This document shows positions 1-8,404 of a stretch of DNA of 39,472 bases, piece after piece. This DNA is from Myxococcales bacterium (GTDB lineage Bacteria > Myxococcota_A > Polyangia > Polyangiales > Polyangiaceae): positions 1 through 39,472 of the forward strand of contig SXNL01000357.1 of NCBI GenBank assembly GCA_005777185.1. Direction: 5' to 3'. The translations under genes were made by a program, and so were the position numbers. Numbering within the stretch: the first letter of the stretch is position 1; the number at the start of each line of letters is the position of its first letter. Under the pieces are notes generated by a model, which saw only the letters and a list, made by a program, of their open reading frames with translations, had not been told where the DNA came from and searched no databases.

Positions 1-169
1 GCGCGCCGGCGCGCGGGGGCGGGGCGCGGGCGTGGGGCCGTCGCGGGTGGGGACGCGTTCGTGGGAGCTTCTGAGCTTGGGGCGGGCCGGCCGCCGCTCG
101 GGGGGCGCGTTTTTTCGGGTCGTGGCCAATCGATGTCCTTGGAAGTCAGGGCGCGTGGGCCCCGCCAGG

Positions 170-1417
170 CTATCGCACCTGGCCCTCGCCGTCGATGATC
201 CACTTCATCGTGGTCAGGGACTCCAGCCCCATGGGCCCCCGCCAGTGGAGGCGGCTCGTCGCGATTCCGATCTCCGCGCCGAGCCCGAGTTCGCCGCCGT
301 CGTGGAAGCGCGTGGAGGCGTTCACGACGACGCACGCGGCGTCGACCTCACGGCGGAAGCGCTCCGCGTGCGCCAGCGTGCCGGTGAGGATCGCCTCCGT
401 GTGCTGGGAGCCGTAGCGCGCGATGTGGTCGAGGGCCCCGTCGAGATCCCGCACGACGCGCACGGCGAGGATCCTGTCGAGGAACTCGCGGCCGAAGTCG
501 TCTTCCTTCGCCGGCCGCGCGGCGGGGAAGATCGCGGCCGTCCGGTCGCAGCCGCGGAGCTCGCAGCCGCGCTCGTGGAGCGCGCCGAGCACGAGCGGGA
601 GCACGACCGACGCGCAGGCCTCGTGGACGAGCAGGCACTCGAGCGCGTTGCAGACCCCCGGCCGGGAGAGCTTGGCGTTCACGACGACGTCGCGCGCCCC
701 CTCGGCCGGCGCGCCCTCGTCCACGAACAGGTGGCACACACCCTTGTAGTGCTGCACGACGGGTACGCGCGCCTGCTCCGTGACCGCGCGGATGAGCGCC
801 TCGCCGCCGCGCGGGATGGCCAGGTCGACGAGCCCGACCTGCTGCACCAGGCGCTCCACGTCCGTTCGTTCGGTGGAGTCGAGGACCACCACGGCGTCCT
901 CGGGTAACCCCGACTCCCCGAGGGCGCGCGTCACGACGCCGGCGAGCGCGAGGTTGGAGCGCAGCGACTCGGAGCCGCCGCGCAGGACGACGGCGTTCCC
1001 CGCCTTCAGCGTGAGCGCGCTCGCCTCCACCGTCACGTTGGGCCGGGACTCGTAGATCATCGCGATGACGCCGATGGGGACCCGCACCCGCGTCACGACG
1101 AGCCCGTTCGGCCGTGTCGTGCGCGAGATGACCTCGCCCACCGGATCCGGGAGGGCCCCCACGTCCCGCACGGCGGAGGCCATCGCGGAGATCCGTGCAT
1201 CATGCAACAGGAGGCGATCCAGCATCGCGGCGCTGCCGCCCCGCGCGCGGAGATCCTCCACGTCGGCGGCGTTCGCGCGCACGATCTCGGCGCTCCCTTC
1301 CTCGAGTCGGCGCGCGACGACGGAGAGAGCGGCGTCCTTGGCCGCGCGGTTGGCCTGGGCCATCCTCGCCGTCGCGGCCTTCGCCGCGCGGCACCGCCCG
1401 GTCACATCGGTGGTCAC
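170..1417 (-). CDS. proA: Gamma-glutamyl phosphate reductase (ProA)
   Basis: NADPH-dependent reduction of gamma-glutamyl phosphate to glutamate-5-semialdehyde, the second step of proline synthesis in the cytoplasm. The 415-residue product has the usual ProA length and family blocks: an IGVIAMIYESRPNVT segment, the cofactor/substrate segment NAVVLRGGSES, and the catalytic-cysteine region PGVCNALECLLVH. The C-terminal HWRGPMGLESLTTMKW block is also typical. The chosen start is GTG at 1417. There is no Shine-Dalgarno, but a TATCCT hexamer lies seven bases upstream, as expected for a leaderless message. An internal Met at codon 19 is an alternative start. The usual partner proB is not in the window. 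Nothing convincing is seen in the 169 bases between the gene end and the window edge. Confidence 0.95.
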   Translation of the reverse strand: MTTDVTGRCRAAKAATARMAQANRAAKDAALSVVARRLEEGSAEIVRANAADVEDLRARGGSAAMLDRLLLHDARISAMASAVRDVGALPDPVGEVISRTTRPNGLVVTRVRVPIGVIAMIYESRPNVTVEASALTLKAGNAVVLRGGSESLRSNLALAGVVTRALGESGLPEDAVVVLDSTERTDVERLVQQVGLVDLAIPRGGEALIRAVTEQARVPVVQHYKGVCHLFVDEGAPAEGARDVVVNAKLSRPGVCNALECLLVHEACASVVLPLVLGALHERGCELRGCDRTAAIFPAARPAKEDDFGREFLDRILAVRVVRDLDGALDHIARYGSQHTEAILTGTLAHAERFRREVDAACVVVNASTRFHDGGELGLGAEIGIATSRLHWRGPMGLESLTTMKWIIDGEGQVR

Positions 1418-1424
1418 GACCGGG

Positions 1425-1430
1425 AGGATA
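1425..1430 (-). promoter_or_regulatory. Candidate -10 element of proA
   Basis: TATCCT on the minus strand fits the TAnnnT -10 pattern and lies seven bases before the GTG start. Transcription would begin at or beside the start codon. No good -35 hexamer is visible at 16-18 bases, so this is supported mainly by similarity to the other start-proximal elements in the window. Confidence 0.25.
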
Positions 1431-1453
1431 CCCCGAATCGCAGACCCCGCGGA

Positions 1454-2095
1454 TCAGAACCCCACGACGGCCGTGAGCCCTGCCATGACGTAGCCCTTCA
1501 GATCCTTCAGCTCGTCGTCGCGCGGCCCGACGAGCGCGCCCGTGACGCCCGCACCGAAGCGCACGTCGGCGTCGTCGAGGTTCATCGCGTACTCGAGGCC
1601 GATCCGCCCGGTGCCCACCGCGGCCGAGCCGCTTCCCTGCGGCTTGCCGACGTGCACGAAGCCGAAGCCGAGACCGACGATCGGGTGCACGGGGCCCCGC
1701 TTGTACAGGTCGAGCACCAGCTCGCCCTGGTAGTGCCCGACGGATTCGCCCGTGGGCGCGCGCTTCTCGTTCCCGTCGCCTCCCTCGCCGCGGAACCAGC
1801 CCGCCGAGACTCGACCCCCCACCGAGCCGGTGCCCAGGCCGATCCCCACGCCGAGACCATACCCGAACCCCTTGCCGGAGGTGATGCCCGCGGGCCCCAC
1901 CTCGAAGCGCGCCGGCGAGCGGCGAAGCTCGGGCTCGACGGCGCGCGGAGGCTCCTCGCGATGGACGACCGTGCGCGGACCGTCGGGCGGCTGCGCGAAC
2001 GGGCCGCCGACGACGACCTTGGCCTCGTCCGCGCCGGCGCGGCCCCCGAAGCCGAGGGTGGCAAGGGCGAGCAGCACGAGTGAAACACGTTTCAT
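1454..2095 (-). CDS. Secreted outer-membrane-like protein, function unknown
   Basis: A 213-residue protein not recognised as a named family. It starts with a clear signal peptide (MKRVSLVLLALATLGFGG, cleavage probably after the AGA region). A short Pro-rich stretch follows, then Gly/aromatic alternating segments (around residues 75-213) ending in ...VVGF. The alternating pattern and terminal Phe suggest a small outer-membrane beta-barrel, but this is inference. The start at 2095 is chosen over a frame extension to 2122 because GGAGGAG lies just upstream and the signal peptide begins there. It is divergent from the TPR gene at 2202. Confidence 0.72.
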   Translation of the reverse strand: MKRVSLVLLALATLGFGGRAGADEAKVVVGGPFAQPPDGPRTVVHREEPPRAVEPELRRSPARFEVGPAGITSGKGFGYGLGVGIGLGTGSVGGRVSAGWFRGEGGDGNEKRAPTGESVGHYQGELVLDLYKRGPVHPIVGLGFGFVHVGKPQGSGSAAVGTGRIGLEYAMNLDDADVRFGAGVTGALVGPRDDELKDLKGYVMAGLTAVVGF

Positions 2096-2164
2096 GAGTC
2101 CTCCTCCGTGATGCCTGCCCAAACGACACCCGGCGGGTCGGCCTTACACGCGCGACGGTTGTCC

Positions 2165-2192
2165 ATGACAGACCCGCGGAAGTTGATATGAT
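2165..2192 (+). promoter_or_regulatory. Sigma70-type promoter for the TPR gene
   Basis: ATGACA (-35, five of six matches to TTGACA), a 16-base spacer and TATGAT (-10, five of six), the latter preceded by TGA as an extended -10. The -10 ends nine bases before the ATG at 2202 and no Shine-Dalgarno is present, so the predicted transcript is nearly leaderless. Confidence 0.5.
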
Positions 2193-2201
2193 TTCCTCTC
2201 G

Positions 2202-3053
2202 ATGAACCGGTCGGCCAAGAGGGCGGTGAGGCGCATTCCGAGCGCCCTCGCGACCGGCCTCGTGCTCGTGCTGGCGGGCTCGCCGCTCCACGCCGCGCCG
2301 CCAGGCACCCCCGCGACGCCCGAGGCCCAGGCCGCCGCGCAGCAGCACTTCCAGAAGGCGCGGGACCTCTACCAGGCCGGCTCGTACCGCGACGCGCTCG
2401 CGGAGCTCGAGGCCGCACGCGCCCTCGACCCGTCGGGCAAGGACCTGGTCTTCAACGTGGGCGTCGTCTGCGAGAAGCTCGGCCGCATCGACGACGCGCT
2501 CGGGCACTTCCGCATGTACGTCGAAATGGAGGGCGTGACGGCCCAAGAGAAGGCGCGCGCCGAGAGCTTCATCAAGCGCCTCGAGGGAGCGAAGCGTGAG
2601 CTCCCGCCGACCAAGGTGCCGCCGCCCCGGGAGGACAAGCGCCCTCCCCCTCCCCCTCCGGAGAAGGTCAAGGACCGCGAGACGCCGAGGGGCCGGCTCG
2701 ACGCGCTGACCTACCTCGCGGGCGGCGTCGGGCTCGCCGGGCTCGCGGTCGGGACGACGTTCGGGGTCATGAGCCTGTCGACGCAGCCGTCGGCCGACTT
2801 TCTCACGGGGCGGGACGGGACGTACGCCGATCTCAAGGACCGCACCGATCGCGCGCACACGCAGGCGGTCGTCGCCGACGTCGGCTTCGCCGTGGGCGCG
2901 GTGGGCGCGATCGCGGCCGCGTTCCTCTACCTGTCGCGCCCGAAGATGACCGCCGCCGGGCCGATCACCGGGCGCGTGCTGCGCATCGACGGCGCCTTCG
3001 TCGGCCCCGCGGGCACGACCGGCGGGGCGTGCGGAGTCGGGGGACGCTTCTGA
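2202..3053 (+). CDS. TPR protein with signal sequence and two membrane segments
   Basis: A 283-residue protein of a type frequent in Polyangia; function unknown. It has an N-terminal signal sequence (about residues 1-29). TPR-like helices follow (about 45-115), matching the A-x-x-x-F-x-x-A-x-x-x-Y-x-x-G-x-Y pattern. A Pro/Lys-rich linker (about 130-160) precedes two hydrophobic segments (about 166-192 and 226-248) and a short tail ending GGRF. The same layout is seen in the PEGA protein at 17627-18619, so the two look like paralogues. The start has an extended -10 just upstream and no Shine-Dalgarno. Its stop TGA shares a base with the ATG of the next gene, so the two are probably co-transcribed and may act together at the envelope. 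Confidence 0.8.
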   Translation: MNRSAKRAVRRIPSALATGLVLVLAGSPLHAAPPGTPATPEAQAAAQQHFQKARDLYQAGSYRDALAELEAARALDPSGKDLVFNVGVVCEKLGRIDDALGHFRMYVEMEGVTAQEKARAESFIKRLEGAKRELPPTKVPPPREDKRPPPPPPEKVKDRETPRGRLDALTYLAGGVGLAGLAVGTTFGVMSLSTQPSADFLTGRDGTYADLKDRTDRAHTQAVVADVGFAVGAVGAIAAAFLYLSRPKMTAAGPITGRVLRIDGAFVGPAGTTGGACGVGGRF

Positions 3054-4147
3054 TGACCCTCCGCGGACGCGATCGCACCCGCCTCTCCGCGCTGCTCGCC
3101 CTTGCCGCCGTGATCGCCGCCGCGCTCGGGTGCCAGGCCATCGTCTCGAGCGCGGTCCCGGACTTCCGGTGCTCGGGCTCGGATCCCGCGTCGTGCCCCG
3201 CCGGCATGATGTGCGACCGCGCCACGCAGCGATGCGTCTCGGCCGCGAGCGCGACGCCCGACGCTTCGATCGAGGAGGAGGGCACACCGCCGCCGGACAC
3301 GGACGCGAGGGTGGGCACGGACGGCGCGAGGGACACCGGGGCCGACTCCGGACCGGCGCCGGTCGGGGCCGGGTGCCGCGTCAATGCGGACTGCCTGTCG
3401 GGCCTGTGCGGTGACGGCACGCTCCTCTCGGCGGCGACGGTGGCCGCGAGCGGGCCGGTCTGCACGCGGACGTGCTGCCGATCCGAGGACTGCCCGACCG
3501 GTACGATCTGCTTCGGCCCCGGAACCGGCGGTCGCTACTGCGTCCCTTTCCAGAACGTCGCGGGCCGGGTGGTCACGGTGGGCGCCGGCGTCGCGCCCGG
3601 CGCGGGCTGCTCGAACGGGGGGCAGTGCCGCTCGGGCCTCTGCGTGGGCTCGAAGTGCGTGGACGTATGCTGCACCAACGCGCAGTGTACGAACGGGACG
3701 ACGTGCCGCCTCGCCGCGGTGTCCGGGCACGACGTGTTCGCGTGCGGCGTGCCGCCGGGCAGCGGCGTGGACGGCGACTTCTGCTCGGGGCACGCGTCGT
3801 GCACGTCGAGCGTCTGCTACCTCAGCACTTGCCGCGCGCCCTGCTGTGGCGCGAAGACATGCCAGGATCTCGGCCACCCGAGCGGCCGGTGCTCGGTGTT
3901 CCCGGCCGGGACGGGCAACGACAGCGTCAACATATGCCTCTTCACCTCGAGCGGCTCGCCGAACGGGGCGACCTGCGGCCTCGACACGGACTGCAAGACC
4001 GAGTTCTGCGATCCCGACACCAAGAAGTGCGCGGACGTGTGCTGCGCGGACTCGGACTGCGCGGCCTTCGGGACGGGGTTTCGATGTATCCCGACGACGA
4101 AGCCGGCGGCGAACGCGCTCCGGCAGCTCCACTGCGCGAAGCCCTGA
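3053..4147 (+). CDS. Cys-rich repeat lipoprotein
   Basis: A 364-residue secreted lipoprotein of unknown function. The N-terminus has basic residues, a hydrophobic stretch (SALLALAAVIAAALGC) and a lipobox Cys. A Thr/Asp/Gly-rich linker follows, then four Cys-rich units between about residue 105 and the end. Each unit has the form C-x(5)-C-x(4)-C, then a CC pair, then further spaced Cys. This predicts many disulfides and a surface or periplasmic location. The start at 3053 (TGATG overlap with the preceding gene) is preferred over an upstream in-frame start at 3029 because it places the signal peptide properly. The four repeats are divergent, not recent copies. Possible roles are surface adhesion or protein binding; this is speculation. 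Confidence 0.8.
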   Translation: MTLRGRDRTRLSALLALAAVIAAALGCQAIVSSAVPDFRCSGSDPASCPAGMMCDRATQRCVSAASATPDASIEEEGTPPPDTDARVGTDGARDTGADSGPAPVGAGCRVNADCLSGLCGDGTLLSAATVAASGPVCTRTCCRSEDCPTGTICFGPGTGGRYCVPFQNVAGRVVTVGAGVAPGAGCSNGGQCRSGLCVGSKCVDVCCTNAQCTNGTTCRLAAVSGHDVFACGVPPGSGVDGDFCSGHASCTSSVCYLSTCRAPCCGAKTCQDLGHPSGRCSVFPAGTGNDSVNICLFTSSGSPNGATCGLDTDCKTEFCDPDTKKCADVCCADSDCAAFGTGFRCIPTTKPAANALRQLHCAKP

Positions 4148-4151
4148 GGTC

Positions 4152-5483
4152 ATGCCGGCCACCCTCTCGGCCGCGTTCCGTTGCTTCGCCGGCTGCCCTG
4201 GCGCGTGGCCGACGACGCGTGCACTCTACACGTGTCCGACGTGCGGCGGTCTCCTCGCGGTGGTCCACGACGAGGACGCCCTGCGCACGCGCACCGCCGG
4301 GGAGTGGAAGGCGCTGCTCCAGGCGCGCCGATCCGGCTCTGGCGTCTGGACGTGGCGCGAGTGGGTGCTGCCCGAGATCACGGACGAGGACATCGTCTCC
4401 ACGGGCGAGGGCCGGACGCCGCTCGTGGAGGCCGCGCGCCTCGGACGCGAGTGGGGGATGCGCCTCTGGGTGAAGCAGTGCGGCACGTCGCACACGGGGT
4501 CGTTCAAGGACCTCGGGATGACGGTGCTCGTGAGCGCCGTGCGGCGCGGGATCCGGGCGGGGGACCTCGACGTCCGCGCGATTGGCTGCGCGAGCACGGG
4601 GGACACGTCCGCGGCGCTCGCGGCGTATGGCGCGCTCGCGGAGATCCCCGTGTGCGTCCTCCTGCCGAAGGGCCGCGTGTCGACGGCCCAGCTCGTCCAG
4701 CCCCTCGCGCACGGCGCCCGCGTGATCGTGCTCGACACGGATTTCGACGGCTGCATGCGGATCATGCGCGAGCTCGCTCGGCGCGGCCTCCTCTACCTCG
4801 CGAACTCGATGAACCCGCTGCGCATCGAGGGGCAGAAGACGGTGGCGTTCGAGATCGCGGAGGCCATGGGGTGGGACGTGCCCGAGTGGGTGGTGCTCCC
4901 GAGCGGCAACCTCGGCAACTCGGCCGCGCTGCACGCGGGGTTCTCCCTGCTCCTCGGGCTGGGGCTCACGCAGCGGATGCCGCGGCTGTGCGTGGCCCAG
5001 GCCGAGCGCGCGAATCCCATGTACCGTGCATGGCAATCCGGCGCGCGGACCGTGGCGCCGGTCGCCCCGGGTCACACGCTCGCCAGCGCGATCCAGATCG
5101 GCGCTCCGGTGAGCGCGCCGCGGGCCCTCCGCGCGCTCGCCGAGATGAACGGCGTCGTCGAGCAGGCGACCGAGGAGGAGCTCGCGGACGCGTGCGCGCT
5201 CGCCGATCGCGCGGGCCTCTACACTTGCCCGCAGACGGGCGTTGCGCTCGCGTGCGCGCGGAAGCTCCGCGCCAGAGGCGTGATCGCAGGGTCCCACCGC
5301 GTGGTCGTCGTGGCGACCGCCCACGGGCTCAAGTTCACCGAGCAGAAGCTGGGGTACCACCAGGGCACGCTCGAGCTCGGCGGCACGCCGGCGCTGCACA
5401 GGAACGTGCCGGTCGAGCTCCCGGCGGACGTCGAGCGGGTGGCAGACGTCGTGCTTGCGCCCTCGCGCGAACTCACGCGATGA
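4152..5483 (+). CDS. thrC: Threonine synthase
   Basis: PLP-dependent conversion of O-phosphohomoserine to threonine. The 443-residue product starts with a zinc-ribbon-like segment (CFAGCPG... and CPTCGG in the first 35 residues) found in one threonine synthase subgroup. The fold-type II core follows, including the PLP-lysine motif GSFKDLGM, GCASTGDTSAALAAY, and SGNLGNSAALHAGF as a phosphate-binding Gly/Asn-rich loop. The start is ATG 4152, four bases after the upstream stop; the open frame extends far upstream only as a shadow of the previous gene. A weak GAGG precedes it. It lies nine bases before the oxidoreductase gene and is probably transcribed with it, though a functional link to that operon is not evident. 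Confidence 0.9.
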   Translation: MPATLSAAFRCFAGCPGAWPTTRALYTCPTCGGLLAVVHDEDALRTRTAGEWKALLQARRSGSGVWTWREWVLPEITDEDIVSTGEGRTPLVEAARLGREWGMRLWVKQCGTSHTGSFKDLGMTVLVSAVRRGIRAGDLDVRAIGCASTGDTSAALAAYGALAEIPVCVLLPKGRVSTAQLVQPLAHGARVIVLDTDFDGCMRIMRELARRGLLYLANSMNPLRIEGQKTVAFEIAEAMGWDVPEWVVLPSGNLGNSAALHAGFSLLLGLGLTQRMPRLCVAQAERANPMYRAWQSGARTVAPVAPGHTLASAIQIGAPVSAPRALRALAEMNGVVEQATEEELADACALADRAGLYTCPQTGVALACARKLRARGVIAGSHRVVVVATAHGLKFTEQKLGYHQGTLELGGTPALHRNVPVELPADVERVADVVLAPSRELTR

Positions 5484-5492
5484 TGGCGCCGC

Positions 5493-5855
5493 ATGTCGGG
5501 ATCGGTGCCGCTACGCGTAGCCATCGTGGGGGGAGGGATGGCGGGGCTCACGACGGCGATGGAGCTCACCCACCCGCGCCACGGCGGGCGCTTCGCGGTC
5601 ACGATCTACCAGCTCGGCTGGCGCATCGGCGGCAAGGGCGCCTCGGGTCGCGGGCCCGGCGCGCGCATCGAGGAGCACGGTCTCCACCTCTGGATGGGGT
5701 TCTACGAGAACGCGTTCCGCCTGATGCGCGACACGTACACCGAGGCCGCGCGCGACCCGGCCACGTGCCCGATCGCGACCTTCACCCAGGCCTTCGAGCC
5801 GGCGCCCGACGTCGCCGTGAGCGATCGATCGCCGGGCGGCGACTGGCACCACTGA
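5493..5855 (+). CDS. FAD-dependent oxidoreductase, N-terminal part (ends at in-frame TGA)
   Basis: The first 120 residues of a flavoprotein of the amine-oxidase/phytoene-desaturase type. The Rossmann dinucleotide-binding motif VAIVGGGMAGL sits at about residues 8-18, followed by an acidic/basic beta-alpha-beta region and the sequence RIEEHGLHLWMGFYENAFRL. The frame stops at TGA 5853-5855. After this stop the same frame continues without interruption through VAHFPPGQG into the ATG at 5883 and on to 7664. Read through, the protein is 723 residues, a sensible family length. The part shown here alone lacks the substrate and C-terminal FAD-binding regions and could not be a complete enzyme. Alternatives are a nonsense mutation, a base-calling error or recoding. 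Confidence 0.8.
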   Translation: MSGSVPLRVAIVGGGMAGLTTAMELTHPRHGGRFAVTIYQLGWRIGGKGASGRGPGARIEEHGLHLWMGFYENAFRLMRDTYTEAARDPATCPIATFTQAFEPAPDVAVSDRSPGGDWHH

Positions 5856-5882
5856 GTCGCGCACTTTCCACCCGGGCAAGGG

Positions 5883-7664
5883 ATGCCCGGCGATCCGCTC
5901 GACGGCGGAAGCCCGTTCACGGTCGCGGGATACCTGCGCCGCTCCGTGGACCTCGTCGTCGAGCTCCTGCGATCGGCACACGCAGGGACGGAGCAGCGCG
6001 CGGGGGGCGACCCCCGGGTTCAGCCCGCGGGCGAGGAGCTCTTCCTCGCGATCGATCGCGTGGTGAAGATCGGGCAGCTCGCGACGACCGCCGCACTCCA
6101 CGAGGCGGCCGACCTCCTGCGCGCCGCCATGGGCGCGGTCTTCCCGCACGCGTATCGCGGGCGCTCCGAAGCCGCGATCCTCGGCCTGGTGGATCGTATC
6201 GCCGCGGTGGTGCGCCGGCAACTCGACACGCTGGTCGCCGCCGACGTCGAGCTCCGGCGTCTATGGCAGGTCGTCGACCTCATCCTCGCGATCCTGCGCG
6301 GCTCGCTCCGGTTCGGCCTCGCGCTCGATCCCCGCGGGTTCGACGCCATCAACGAGTACGACTGGCGTGAGTGGCTGCAGCTCAACGGGGCGAGCCAGGC
6401 CTCCGTCGACTGCGGCTTCATGCGCGGGATCTACGACCTCGCGTTCGCGTTCGAGGACGGCGACGTCGCGCGGCCGAGCCTCGCCGCAGGGGTCGCGCTG
6501 CGCGGCGCGATGCGGATGTTCTTCACGTACCGCCGCGCGCTGTTCTGGCGGATGAACGGCGGCATGGGCGACGTGGTCTTCTCGCCGCTCCACGAGGTGC
6601 TCGAGCGTCGGGGGGCGCGCTTCGAGTTCTTCCACAGGCTCGTCGATGTGGGGCTCTCCGCGACCGGCGACGCGGCCCCGGGCGAGCTCCCCCACGTCAC
6701 CACGCTCGACTTCCACGTGCAGGCAGAGGTGAAGGGGGACGGACGCTACCGCCCGCTCTTCGACGTCGATGGCGTCCCCTGCTGGCCGAGCGACCCGGAC
6801 TGGTCGCAGCTCGTCGAGGGCGACGCTCTCGCCGCCGAGCGGCGCGACTTCGAGGCGTTCTGGGACACGCGGCACGCGAAGACGAGGACCCTGCGCGTGG
6901 GGGACGACTTCGACCTCGTCGTCCTCGGTGTCTCGCTGGGAGCCATCCCGCACGTCGCCCCCCAGCTGGTCGCGCGTTCGCCGCGCTGGCGCAGGATGGT
7001 CGAGAGCGTGCGCACGGTGCCGACCCAGGCGCTCCAGGTCTGGATGCGTCCGGGGCGCGAGGAGCTCGGCTGGCGCGGGCCGTCGGTCAACCTGTCCGGG
7101 TTCGTCGAGCCCTTCGACACGTGGGCCGACATGACCCACGTCGCGCCCCGCGAGCGCTTCGCGCGACCTCCAGGCCACATCGCCTACTTCTGCAGCGTGC
7201 TGCCCGACGCATACGGGGAGGCCGCGCGCGACCGGGGGAGCGTGGAGCGCGCGCACGCCGACGTTCGCGCGAACGCCGTGCGCTTCCTCGAGAACGACGT
7301 CGGGGCGCTGTGGCCCGCGGCCGCCCCGTCTCCGGGCACCTTCCGCTGGGACTGGCTCTGCGATCCGTCGGATCAGGGCGAGGTCGCGCCGATCCGCCAA
7401 GGCCCGGAGCGCCTCGACGCGCAGTACTGGCGGGCGAACGTGAACCCCTCGGATCGCTATGTCCTCTCCGTACCCGGGAGCATGCGACACCGCATCTCGC
7501 CGCTCGTCCTCGACTTCGACAACCTGACCATCGCCGGCGACTGGACGGACTCGGGGCTGTCGACGGGGTGCATCGAGTCGGCCGTGATGTCTGGCATGCT
7601 CGCAGCGCACGCGCTATCCGGTTCGCCCGCGCTCGAGAGCATCGTAGGATACGATCACCCATGA
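5883..7664 (+). CDS. FAD-dependent oxidoreductase, C-terminal part
   Basis: The 593-residue remainder of the flavoprotein beginning at 5493, in the same frame. It contains the substrate-domain region and the family's C-terminal FAD-contact motif LTIAGDWTDSGLSTGCIESAVMSG (cited here as two blocks: TIAGDWTDSGLSTG and CIESAVMSG). It has no Rossmann motif of its own, so it is not an independent oxidoreductase. The ATG at 5883 has GGG-rich sequence directly before it but no properly spaced Shine-Dalgarno. Its stop overlaps the ATG of the next gene (ATGA), which points to translational coupling in an operon. Neighbouring polyprenyl synthase suggests an isoprenoid substrate (inference). Confidence 0.8.
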   Translation: MPGDPLDGGSPFTVAGYLRRSVDLVVELLRSAHAGTEQRAGGDPRVQPAGEELFLAIDRVVKIGQLATTAALHEAADLLRAAMGAVFPHAYRGRSEAAILGLVDRIAAVVRRQLDTLVAADVELRRLWQVVDLILAILRGSLRFGLALDPRGFDAINEYDWREWLQLNGASQASVDCGFMRGIYDLAFAFEDGDVARPSLAAGVALRGAMRMFFTYRRALFWRMNGGMGDVVFSPLHEVLERRGARFEFFHRLVDVGLSATGDAAPGELPHVTTLDFHVQAEVKGDGRYRPLFDVDGVPCWPSDPDWSQLVEGDALAAERRDFEAFWDTRHAKTRTLRVGDDFDLVVLGVSLGAIPHVAPQLVARSPRWRRMVESVRTVPTQALQVWMRPGREELGWRGPSVNLSGFVEPFDTWADMTHVAPRERFARPPGHIAYFCSVLPDAYGEAARDRGSVERAHADVRANAVRFLENDVGALWPAAAPSPGTFRWDWLCDPSDQGEVAPIRQGPERLDAQYWRANVNPSDRYVLSVPGSMRHRISPLVLDFDNLTIAGDWTDSGLSTGCIESAVMSGMLAAHALSGSPALESIVGYDHP

Positions 7665-8401
7665 CGGACGACGGCGGCGGGGCGAAGAAAAGGGTACGGC
7701 GTGAAGCCGCGGCACGGACGGCGCCCATCCGCGACGCGACCATGATGTTCCGCCGCGCGGGACCGGCCGTCAGCGGCCCCGTCCCCTCGCGGTCGGACGC
7801 GGCGGCCGTCCCCGATCCGCCTCGCGCGGACGGCGCGCGCCGCGCAGTGGACGTGGCGTATCGCGTGCTCGACGAGCATCTGCGTCGCGGGCGCGCCGCG
7901 GCCGAGACGAAGGCCCCGGGCGCGGAACGTGGAGACTTCGCGCCGAAGGACGCGCAGGATCTCCTCCGGCGCGCGGTCCGCTACTGGGCGGACATGCTCG
8001 TGATGTGGGTCGACTTCATCGGGCCCCAGGTCCCCCTCGAGGCGATCCTGCAGAAGGTGGAGGGAGCTCTGGGCGAAGCCGGGGCGGCAGGAAGTCCGGC
8101 CTCGCCGGGATCGAGCGGCGGAGCGCCCGTCACGGTGGAGGTCGCCTCGCCTCGGCCGGTCCAGGTCTCCGTCGACCTTCCCCCCGGCGCCGCCGCCTCG
8201 AACCTCGGCGTGCAGCCGCTGACGGCCCTCGGCGACGCCGGGACGCGGGCCATCGACGTCACGCTCTCGGGGGGAGGGGCAGAGCGTCTCGTCGTCTCCA
8301 TCAGCATCGGCGCCGAGCAGCCCGCCGGCACCTACGCGGGGGTCGTCTTCGACAGGGCCCTGGCCGAGCCGCGCGGCACGGTCCGCGTGGTGGTCCGGTG
8401 A
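7661..8401 (+). CDS. Unknown protein with C-terminal beta-sandwich-like region
   Basis: A 246-residue protein not recognised as a named family. The first 90 residues are Arg/Ala-rich and probably disordered. A helical middle segment (about 90-140) contains RRAVRYWADMLVMWVDF. A Gly/Ser/Pro linker leads to a C-terminal region (about 155-246) with alternating beta-like stretches, including VEVASPRPVQVSVDLPPG and PAGTYAGVVFDRALAEPRG. The latter resembles immunoglobulin-like or accessory beta domains. No signal peptide is visible. The ATG overlaps the oxidoreductase stop by three bases and its TGA ends three bases before the polyprenyl synthase ATG, so it is firmly inside the operon. It may be an accessory or scaffold subunit (inference). 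Confidence 0.75.
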   Translation: MTDDGGGAKKRVRREAAARTAPIRDATMMFRRAGPAVSGPVPSRSDAAAVPDPPRADGARRAVDVAYRVLDEHLRRGRAAAETKAPGAERGDFAPKDAQDLLRRAVRYWADMLVMWVDFIGPQVPLEAILQKVEGALGEAGAAGSPASPGSSGGAPVTVEVASPRPVQVSVDLPPGAAASNLGVQPLTALGDAGTRAIDVTLSGGGAERLVVSISIGAEQPAGTYAGVVFDRALAEPRGTVRVVVR

Positions 8402-8404
8402 GCG

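Noticed and set aside
1-169. A gene at the left edge
   Set aside because: The reading frames there are shadows of proA or G-rich low complexity, with no start signal or motif.
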